Source: Clostridium zeae (GTDB taxonomy: Bacteria > Bacillota > Clostridia > Clostridiales > Clostridiaceae). From it: a stretch of DNA of 64,000 bases. Location of the stretch: positions 696,396 through 760,395 of the forward strand of contig NZ_BMBA01000001.1 in assembly GCF_017312485.1 (NCBI RefSeq). The letters run 5' to 3'. Under the pieces are notes generated by a model. It was given only the letters and a program-made list of their open reading frames with translations, did not search any database and was not told the origin of the DNA. The position numbers were made by a program, and so were the translations under genes. Each line of letters starts with the position of its first letter. The first letter of the stretch is position 1. Of the stretch, positions 54,816 to 64,000 are shown one piece after another.

Positions 54816-56108
54816 ATGGAACAGTTATTTGAAAGTAAATTTATGATCAAACTTCAGGATTTTGGTCAAAAGCTGGGCAGTAACAAATTCTTATCTGCGC
54901 TTCAGGCTGCAATGATGTCCTTAATGGGTATCATAATGGTTGGTGCCATATCACAAATTATTTGTTCAGTAGGCAGCGAAACCATGTTAAATCTATTTTC
55001 TTCAAAGAGTAAAATTTATGCAATCATCTATTTACCTTATCAATTTACAATGAATTCCTTATCTTTGTGGGTCGTTGCATTGTTTGCATTCCACTATGCA
55101 AAAAACTTAAAAATGAAGTCTCCTATTATGAATGCTGTTGACGCATTAGTTTGTTTCTTATTAGTAGCTGGTGCATTAATTATAACTGAAACAGGTGCAA
55201 CTGGCATTAATATGACTTATCTCGGAGCACAAGGTATGTTTATCGGATTTCTTGTTGTGTTTATGTCTGTGCACATTGAAAAATACTGTGCTGATAAGAA
55301 CATCCGTATTAAGATGCCAGATGTTGTTCCACCATTCTTACAAGACGGTTTTTCATCAATTTTACCATTATTATTCAGTGCTATTATTTTCTTAGTTATT
55401 TCCACCGCTGTATCTGTAGGTACAGGAGGAGCTTATAATGTTTGTTCAGGATTTATGGCGCTCCTAGGTGTTCCATTAAATGCGTTAACATCAGTTCCAG
55501 GTATGTTCATCCTTGGTATTTTTGCTGCACTATTATGGTGTTTTGGTATTCACGGCACTATGATTTTAGTTCCAATTCTTATGCCTTTAGGTATCCAAGC
55601 AGCAGTTGCAAATGGTGCAGCACACGCAGCTGGACAACCACTTGTATTCTATCCAGTAGCATTATTTGCAGCAATAGCTATTTGCGGTGGTACAGGAAAC
55701 ACATTGCCTCTTGCACTAATGGGCCTTCGCTCTAAATCTAAACAAATCAGTGCAGTTGCAAAAATCTCTGCAGTTCCTGGATGGTTTGGAATTAATGAGC
55801 CAATGACTTTTGGTATGCCAATTATGTATAACCCTATCCTTTGTATACCTTATGTATTAAATATTCCTTTTGTTATGTTATGCACCTATCTAGCATATAA
55901 ATTTGGTTTCTTACAACCTGCTTGGATTTCTATTTCAGCATTACTTCCAATGGGTTTTGGTGCATACTTATCTACCTTAAGATGGCAAAATGCAGTTTGG
56001 GATTATTTAATGTTAATTCCTTCTGCAATAATTTGGTACCCATTCTTTAAGATTTATGAAAAGCAATTGGTTGCTAAAGAAGCAGCTGCTGATCTAGTAG
56101 AAGCATAG
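54816..56108 (+). CDS. celB: PTS cellobiose-type EIIC permease
   Basis: The 430-residue membrane protein has about ten transmembrane segments. It carries the EIIC landmarks SLWVVALFAFHYAKNLKM, FGIHGTMILVPILMPLG (sugar site region) and PGWFGINEPMTFGMPIMYNP. It imports and phosphorylates cellobiose or a related beta-glucoside. AAGGAGAGG precedes the ATG at a spacing of six. It lies 19 bases after the EIIB gene. A repeat-like gap of about 170 bases follows before the two glucosidase genes. Confidence 0.93.
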   Translation: MEQLFESKFMIKLQDFGQKLGSNKFLSALQAAMMSLMGIIMVGAISQIICSVGSETMLNLFSSKSKIYAIIYLPYQFTMNSLSLWVVALFAFHYAKNLKMKSPIMNAVDALVCFLLVAGALIITETGATGINMTYLGAQGMFIGFLVVFMSVHIEKYCADKNIRIKMPDVVPPFLQDGFSSILPLLFSAIIFLVISTAVSVGTGGAYNVCSGFMALLGVPLNALTSVPGMFILGIFAALLWCFGIHGTMILVPILMPLGIQAAVANGAAHAAGQPLVFYPVALFAAIAICGGTGNTLPLALMGLRSKSKQISAVAKISAVPGWFGINEPMTFGMPIMYNPILCIPYVLNIPFVMLCTYLAYKFGFLQPAWISISALLPMGFGAYLSTLRWQNAVWDYLMLIPSAIIWYPFFKIYEKQLVAKEAAADLVEA

Positions 56109-56183
56109 TAAAAAAATAAAATAAGCGCCAGCAAATATAAGTGTACTACTTCAATCCTAAAATTATTTTCAAACCGCTCCTGA

Positions 56184-59243
<3,060 letters not shown>

Positions 59244-59342
59244 TTAATTCCCTATTCATATTAGCTGTAAAAATATTTGAAAACAGTGGAATTCTTAGAA
59301 CAAAAATCATATGATATTAAAAACAATCATTTAGAGGATAAT

Positions 59343-59921
59343 ATGCGGTACATTTTAAACATTAAAGAATGCGAGTTTTTAGGAAAAGGAGATGAAGGAG
59401 CAGTATACTTAACTCCAGAGGGTTTTGCTTTAAAAATATTTTATGACAAAAAGAAAGCTGAAAGTGAAGTTGCTATTTTGGAAAAATCTACTGGTAGTAG
59501 GTTTTTCCCTAAAGTTATGTTTATTACTGAGAATAAAGTTTTAAGAGATTATGTTGAAGGAACAAATTTATACGAGTACATTAGTAATAATGGATTATCT
59601 TACAACCTCTCCGTTGAAATAATAGAACTTGTAGAGGAATTTAAGCGTTTAAACTTTAAGAGAATTGATATTAGAAATGCACATATCTTTGTAAATAAAG
59701 ATGAAAAAATCCAAGTAATTGATCCGAGGAAGGTCTTCGAAAAAAACATCCCTTATCCTAAAGAAATGATTAAAATATTAGTAAAACTTAATTTGTTTGA
59801 TGAATTTCTTAAACATCTTTTAGCTTACAATAAAAACCTCCTTAATTATTGGATCAAGGGATACGAATACTTTGAAAACATGCGTAAGAAGACAATTATT
59901 ATAGACATGCTAGCTTGCTAG
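59343..59921 (+). CDS. small protein-kinase-like protein
   Basis: The 192-residue product has a compact kinase fold. It shows a glycine loop GKGDEGAVYLT (about 15-25), the ATP-binding lysine in FALKIFYD (about 32), a catalytic loop RIDIRNAHIFVN (about 117-128) with D and N in place, and a metal site IDPRKV (in place of D-F-G). It is shorter than typical Ser/Thr kinases and resembles YrzF-type bacterial proteins. The ATG at 59343 follows GAGGATAAT. It lies 100 bases after the cellobiose operon without an intervening terminator. Target unknown. Confidence 0.8.
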   Translation: MRYILNIKECEFLGKGDEGAVYLTPEGFALKIFYDKKKAESEVAILEKSTGSRFFPKVMFITENKVLRDYVEGTNLYEYISNNGLSYNLSVEIIELVEEFKRLNFKRIDIRNAHIFVNKDEKIQVIDPRKVFEKNIPYPKEMIKILVKLNLFDEFLKHLLAYNKNLLNYWIKGYEYFENMRKKTIIIDMLAC

Positions 59922-59998
59922 AGTTGCATATATAGGTATTCTTATTAGCCATCAGTATGAACCCTTACTATATTTTTCTCCCTTAACTAATACAACAC

Positions 59999-60035
59999 AA
60001 AAAGGTCAGGATTGATATAAGTCCTGACCTTTTTA
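59999..60035. terminator. bidirectional terminator
   Basis: AAAAAGGTCAGGA and TCCTGACCTTTTT pair around a ten-base loop. It ends the kinase and cellobiose transcript and the oppositely facing SDR gene. Confidence 0.9.
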
Positions 60036-60128
60036 CATTAACTTCTATAAAAATATAATATTACTGATTTTTCATCTTCAACTTTTGGTAATTTTTCAGG
60101 GTTGATCCTTATTTTAATTTTACTTTGA

Positions 60129-61172
60129 TTAATCAGCTTTAAAGGCAACACCGGTAAGATCTTCGCTAAGTTTCCATAGCCTTTCTGCCATCTTGGGATC
60201 AATAGCCCATGACAATACACCTGTCATAACTTGATTCAAGTCTCCATTAACAGAACTTTCCGGTATAACATTAGCAATATCAACATTCATGCAATAAACC
60301 CCACCTTTGCCTTCCAATTGTGGACTTGTTGCACACCACACACTAGTTGCTGCACCTTGTTCAACGTTCTGTCCTCCACTACTTGCTACAGTTTTTTCTA
60401 CATCCTTTGAAGGGTTGAACTCTACAGATATACTCTTAGATATATTAGAAACAGCATTTTTCACAACTTCCTCATTTTCCATATAGCGTTGCAAATTTGT
60501 CCCTAAAATTCTTCCTGGATGAACAGAAAATGCACGAACTCCATATTTCTGTCCTAAGCGATCTAACTCAACAGCAAACAAAGCGTTGGCAGACTTAGAC
60601 TGACCATAAGCTCCCCACTTGTTATACTCTCTGTGTTCAAAGTTTGGATCGTCAAAGTTCACTCCTCCAAATCTTATTCCTGTTGATGAGAGGGATACTA
60701 CTCTGGCTTTTCCAGATTTCTTTAATGCAGGCCAGAGTCTTGCCGTCAACTGAAAATGTCCAAGATGATTAGTAGCAAATTGAGCTTCGAAGCCACGAGC
60801 ATCTCGACTAAGAGGTGCTGCCATTATTCCTGCGTTATTTATTAGGATATCCAGTGCTCTTCCGGAATCCAAAAATTTTCTTGAAAATTCGTCAATTGAT
60901 GTTGGATTTATCAAATCCATCTCTTCCAATTCTACGCCAGGTATTCCTTCAATTAAAACACGTGCTTTGTCAATCGAACGTGCAGGAACAATAACCGTTG
61001 CACCAGCTTGAGCCAAAGCACGGGTTGTTTCTAGTCCGATTCCTGAATATCCGCCTGTAACAATTGCAACCTTCCCATTCAAATCTATTCCTTTTAGCAC
61101 CTCACTTGCTGTTGTTTCTAATCCAAAACCTGATATTATTGGAATTTGTGGTGTTATCTTATAATTATCCAT
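60129..61172 (-). CDS. short-chain dehydrogenase/reductase
   Basis: The 347-residue product is an SDR of the retinol-dehydrogenase-like group. It has the NAD(P) loop VTGGYSGIGLE (about 38-48), NNAGIM (about 113), the catalytic Ser in VVSLSSTG (about 160) and Y-G-Q-S-K (about 190). It has a longer C-terminal part than simple SDRs. The ATG at 61172 follows AAGGAGAG; the TTG three codons earlier touches it. It diverges from the AraC gene 300 bases away, which likely controls it. The substrate is an unknown alcohol or ketone. Confidence 0.9.
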   Translation of the reverse strand: MDNYKITPQIPIISGFGLETTASEVLKGIDLNGKVAIVTGGYSGIGLETTRALAQAGATVIVPARSIDKARVLIEGIPGVELEEMDLINPTSIDEFSRKFLDSGRALDILINNAGIMAAPLSRDARGFEAQFATNHLGHFQLTARLWPALKKSGKARVVSLSSTGIRFGGVNFDDPNFEHREYNKWGAYGQSKSANALFAVELDRLGQKYGVRAFSVHPGRILGTNLQRYMENEEVVKNAVSNISKSISVEFNPSKDVEKTVASSGGQNVEQGAATSVWCATSPQLEGKGGVYCMNVDIANVIPESSVNGDLNQVMTGVLSWAIDPKMAERLWKLSEDLTGVAFKAD

Positions 61173-61479
61173 TCTTAACAACTCTCCTTACTTTTTCTTA
61201 GACTAAAAAATGCGTATTATGCACAATATAGATTTAACTAAACCTAACTAGCCTAAATTGATCAAAGTGTATTAACTAATATAAACCTTGTTGTTTGCAT
61301 GAATATATTATCTTTTAAACCGTAAAAAATAACTAGTTTATTTCTGCACATTAGTTGCCTAATTCTGCAATATAAAAAAACAAATCATATTCAAACCTAT
61401 TGAATTTCATTATGCTACAAGTTAAAATTTATATACAATTTGGAGCTTAATCGAACAAAAAGCAAAGGAGCAGCCTGAT

Positions 61480-62448
61480 ATGAAGCTGGAGAAATTTCAC
61501 ATTTCTACGTCGGTAGATATTGAGAACAACACTATTAATCAAAATTTAATTGATCAACTTATTACTATTACTAAAAGAATTACCTGCGAAGAAGGCAATA
61601 CAAAAACCATCATTCCATTTCTTATAATTAATCGTCATACATACTCGTCTCCATTAACCCCAAGTGTACTTACCCCTTCCTTTTGTATCATTCTTCAAGG
61701 TATGAAGGAAATTCATTTGGGAAATGAGATGTTTTATTACTACGCTGGAGATTATTTGGCTTCTTTGATTGATATGCCTGCATCTGGCCAAGTCGTTAAT
61801 GCATCGGTAGATTCACCTTTTATAGGACTGCGTATTGATTTTACCACAAAGGAAATTGCTTCCGTGGCTATGGATATAGAAACAGACATTAAGCAAAATA
61901 TGAAAAAGCAAAGTACAGGTGCATTTGTCGGCAAGTCAGATCCTGAACTTTTGGAATTGTTTATACGTCTATTAAAGCTAATCGAGAATCCCAAAGGAGT
62001 GGCATTTCTTTCGGAGCTTATAAAACGTGAGTTGATTTTCCGCTTATTAACAGGTGACTATGGGCATCTTTTTTATCAACAAGCTTTGTTTGAACAGCAA
62101 GCTGACGGAATAGGAAAGGCTATTGCTTGGATTAGAGAGAATTACTCAAAATCCTTTAATGTGGAGGAACTAGCAAAATCAAATAACATGAGCGTTTCAG
62201 GATTACAGCATAAATTTAAAGCAATCACTACAATGGGACCTTTGCAGTACCAAAAGCAGCTTCGTCTTCAGGAGGCAAGGCGATTAATGTTTAGCGGCGC
62301 TATGGATGCAACATCGGCAGCTATGGAAGTTGGCTACGGAAGTTTATCACAATTCAACAGAGAATATAAACGACATTTTGGATTACCACCAAAAAAAGAT
62401 ATCAAATGGCTAACGGAAAATTACGAATCATATGAGAAAGACCAATAA
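61480..62448 (+). CDS. AraC-family regulator (AraC_N type)
   Basis: The 322-residue product has an N-terminal AraC_N cupin region (SPLTPSVLTPSFCIILQGMKEIHLGNEMFYYYAGDYLASLIDMPASGQV). It ends with two helix-turn-helix units (SFNVEELAKSNNMSVSGLQHKFKAITTMGPLQYQKQLRLQEARRLM and ATSAAMEVGYGSLSQFNREYKRHFG). This subtype is typically beside an SDR or AKR gene that it activates, as here. AAAGGAG precedes the ATG. Inducer unknown, probably an alcohol or aldehyde. Confidence 0.9.
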   Translation: MKLEKFHISTSVDIENNTINQNLIDQLITITKRITCEEGNTKTIIPFLIINRHTYSSPLTPSVLTPSFCIILQGMKEIHLGNEMFYYYAGDYLASLIDMPASGQVVNASVDSPFIGLRIDFTTKEIASVAMDIETDIKQNMKKQSTGAFVGKSDPELLELFIRLLKLIENPKGVAFLSELIKRELIFRLLTGDYGHLFYQQALFEQQADGIGKAIAWIRENYSKSFNVEELAKSNNMSVSGLQHKFKAITTMGPLQYQKQLRLQEARRLMFSGAMDATSAAMEVGYGSLSQFNREYKRHFGLPPKKDIKWLTENYESYEKDQ

Positions 62449-62547
62449 CCAATGGAGTTATGCTATTTTTCAAAGTACACCAATAGCTAAAGCAGTAAAA
62501 TTCAAAACACCATATTATAAAATTTTTATAATTTTTTAAATTTCTTT

Positions 62548-62574
62548 TGAACTTTTTTAAGATTCCTGCGTTTA
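62548..62574 (+). promoter_or_regulatory. ECF-sigma-type promoter of the sigY-like operon
   Basis: TGAAC (62548-62552), a 16-base spacer and CGTTTA (62569-62574) match the layout of ECF promoters (AAC at -35, CGT at -10). It lies 32 bases before the sigma gene, implying autoregulation. Confidence 0.7.
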
Positions 62575-62606
62575 AGTAATGAAAACAGCAAGAAGAGGTA
62601 GAATTC

Positions 62607-63143
62607 ATGAATTTCAAAAATCAAAATGAAGAAAATTTAATAGCAAGAGCTAAGGCTGGTGATAAATATGCTTTTGAAATACTGATTAGTAATAACTTTT
62701 CTATTTTAAAGGGATATGTATTAAAGCTTACTTTAAACAAAGATTTAACTGAAGATATTGTTCAAGATACCCTGTTATCTGCTGTTGTTCATATTGATTC
62801 CTTTGTCTCTAATGCTAAGTTTTCTACGTGGCTTATCAAAATCGCCACCAATAAATATAGAGATTACTTAAGAAGGAACAAAGAAACAGATATGTTATTA
62901 GATACTTTTCAGTCTTCCTCTATTACTGAAGAAGAACTAGTAAAAAAAGAAGAACTAGAAGAGATTCTAAAGATATTAAGGACAATGCCTGCTGATAAAA
63001 GAACTGTATTTATACTAAAACATTATTATGGTTACAGCTACGAGGAAATCAGCTCTATAGTAAATTGCCCAATAGGTACAGTACGTTCAAGATTACATTA
63101 TGCAATAAAAGAAATAATTTCAAGATTTAACGGAGGTGAATAA
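62607..63143 (+). CDS. sigY: ECF sigma factor, SigY-like
   Basis: The 178-residue product has region 2 (NFSILKGYVLKLTLNKDLTEDIVQDTLLSAVVHIDSF, FSTWLIKIATNKYRDYLRR) and region 4 (EEILKILRTMPADKRTVFILKHYYGYSYEEISSIVNCPIGTVRSRLHYAIKEI). This is the normal ECF size. AGAGGTAG precedes the ATG. The next genes (a YxlC-like protein, two tiny membrane proteins, an ABC ATPase) follow the Bacillus sigY-yxlC-D-E-F order. That supports SigY rather than another ECF type. It probably directs its own promoter. Confidence 0.9.
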   Translation: MNFKNQNEENLIARAKAGDKYAFEILISNNFSILKGYVLKLTLNKDLTEDIVQDTLLSAVVHIDSFVSNAKFSTWLIKIATNKYRDYLRRNKETDMLLDTFQSSSITEEELVKKEELEEILKILRTMPADKRTVFILKHYYGYSYEEISSIVNCPIGTVRSRLHYAIKEIISRFNGGE

Positions 63144-63144
63144 A

Positions 63145-63525
63145 ATGAAACCCTTTGATAATTTAGATAAAAATATTGATAAATACTATGATGGTTCCCT
63201 AAATGAAGAAAGCAAGGAAGAAGCTGATTTAAAAGTTATCTTAGATAAAATGTATCTTGCAGAAGACTTGGAAACCAGGGTTTCAGTAAATATAGATATA
63301 AATTCTATTGTGGAAAATGGAAATCAAACTCGTTTTGCCAAAAAGCTTAGAAAAGAAACCTTTAAATTTCTACTATTTGCTGGATTTTTATCGATTTTTA
63401 TCGGCTTTATGTATATAAGAGTTTCCATATATGCCACCTTAGCAATACAATCTTTAGGATTGATATTTTTACTTATCTTAAATCAGGTTTTTCTAAAGAA
63501 AAAGGCAAGGAGTGAAGCTAAATGA
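63145..63525 (+). CDS. YxlC-like anti-sigma membrane protein
   Basis: The 126-residue product has a cytosolic acidic N-terminal half (NIDKYYDGSLNEESKEEADL) and two transmembrane segments at about 68-88 and 94-112, with a KKKARSEAK tail. YxlC in Bacillus occupies the same place and restrains SigY. The ATG at 63145 follows GGAGG in the sigma gene's end, and the upstream GTG is rejected. It overlaps the next gene by four bases. Confidence 0.75.
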   Translation: MKPFDNLDKNIDKYYDGSLNEESKEEADLKVILDKMYLAEDLETRVSVNIDINSIVENGNQTRFAKKLRKETFKFLLFAGFLSIFIGFMYIRVSIYATLAIQSLGLIFLLILNQVFLKKKARSEAK

Positions 63526-63722
63526 TTGACAGTAAAATAATCATTATTATCTTTCTTCTTATACTTGTCACTATCCAAGGCACTCTGATATTTAGAGATG
63601 CGGTGAAAAAAAGCATTCCAAACCCTTGGATTTGGGGAATTATTGGTCTCATGAACATTCCAAGTTCGACCATAATCTATCTAATTTATAGAAAATTATA
63701 TTTAAAAAAGAAGAGGAGTTAA
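63522..63722 (+). CDS. small membrane protein, YxlD-like
   Basis: The 66-residue product has two transmembrane helices (IIIIIFLLILVTIQGTLIF and IWGIIGLMNIPSSTIIYLIY) joined by a polar N-P-W loop and a KKKRS tail. The ATG overlaps the stop of the previous gene (ATGA). YxlD/YxlE-type proteins in Bacillus help keep SigY inactive, and the position fits that role. Confidence 0.72.
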   Translation: MIDSKIIIIIFLLILVTIQGTLIFRDAVKKSIPNPWIWGIIGLMNIPSSTIIYLIYRKLYLKKKRS

Positions 63723-63726
63723 GATT

Positions 63727-63909
63727 ATGAATATAGATTTAACCATACTAATGCCTGTATTATTGCTTCAAGGGATTTTTTCAATTTATTGTTTTGCAAA
63801 ACTAATAGGAAACCCAGTAAAATATCTTCCTAAATGGCTCTGGGCAATATTATGTCTTAACACCCTTGGCTGCATTCTTTACTTAGCACTGGGAAAGGAT
63901 GAAGAATGA
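63727..63909 (+). CDS. small membrane protein, PLDc_N/YxlE-like
   Basis: The 60-residue product has two transmembrane helices (LTILMPVLLLQGIFSIYCFA and LPKWLWAILCLNTLGCILYLAL) around a K-Y-L-P-K-W turn. That is the PLDc_N layout found in YxlE. It begins four bases after the previous stop, and its stop overlaps the ABC gene. The whole set is translationally coupled. Confidence 0.75.
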   Translation: MNIDLTILMPVLLLQGIFSIYCFAKLIGNPVKYLPKWLWAILCLNTLGCILYLALGKDEE

Positions 63910-64000
63910 TGGAAAGCCTTCAAGCTAAAGCTGAATACACTTTAGAGCTTAATGCTTTAAACAAAAGCTATGGTAAGTCTCAAGTGCTTAAGGATATAAA
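63906..64000 (+). CDS. ABC transporter ATP-binding protein, partial (YxlF-like)
   Basis: Only the first 31 codons are in the window. They end with LELNALNKSYGKSQVLKDIK, the usual opening strand of an ABC ATPase just before Walker A. The ATG overlaps the stop of the preceding gene (ATGATG). The position matches yxlF, whose product with a permease (yxlG) forms the exporter of the sigY operon. Confidence 0.8.
   Translation, partial: MMESLQAKAEYTLELNALNKSYGKSQVLKDI

Overview
The window is AT-rich and strongly Firmicute in character. It has strong GGAGG-type ribosome sites, TTG and GTG starts, TTGACA/TATAAT promoters, PTS sugar transporters, RRNPP-type regulators and a SigY-like operon. It is most likely chromosome of a saccharolytic Clostridium (sensu stricto); the species cannot be read from it. 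I see no rRNA, tRNA, CRISPR array, insertion sequence or phage block.

Region 1 (1-6.7 kb, all minus strand): a NERD-domain gene cut by the window edge, an HNH endonuclease, a potassium channel with a pentapeptide-like sensor half, then two tandem paralogous HTH+TPR regulators of the RRNPP type. The first is followed by its own 46-residue secreted peptide gene and a terminator, forming a regulator-peptide quorum-sensing cassette. The second has no recognisable peptide but shares a conserved leader block.

Region 2 (6.9-34.6 kb): a mosaic of small regulator-plus-enzyme units typical of electrophile, aldehyde and drug stress. These are MarR/aldo-keto reductase, MFS/metallo-hydrolase, AraC, a block of unrecognised proteins (14.2-16.3 kb), an RHH protein behind repeats, a ParE/Phd toxin-antitoxin pair, MerR/EFR1 ferredoxin, TetR/hydrolase, a GGDEF-EAL protein, a methyltransferase, AraC/epoxide hydrolase, SagB-like nitroreductase, thioredoxin, deaminase, aldo-keto reductase and MFS.

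Region 3: three separate beta-glucoside systems, each with a different class of regulator. They are a lone GH1 enzyme with a DeoR protein (24.8-27.2 kb), a PTS EIIBCA+GH1 pair with an RpiR protein (35.0-39.6 kb), and a full cellobiose-type EIIA-EIIB-EIIC-GH1-GH1 operon with a LevR-like PRD activator (50.6-59.2 kb). The AAA+ domain of that activator has lost its ATPase and sigma-54 motifs, and the operon has a housekeeping promoter with a cre-like site.

Region 4 (39.6-50.4 kb): MATE pumps, MerR and LysR regulators, flavodoxin-like proteins and a tautomerase. Three MerR-type promoters with 19-bp spacers share one operator; one of them drives a cellobiose EIIB pseudogene carrying an in-frame TAA. 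A 50-bp module is duplicated upstream of two of these promoters.

Region 5 (59.3-64 kb): a small kinase-like protein, a divergent SDR/AraC pair, and the start of an ECF sigma operon arranged like Bacillus sigY-yxlCDEF, behind an ECF-type promoter that suggests autoregulation.
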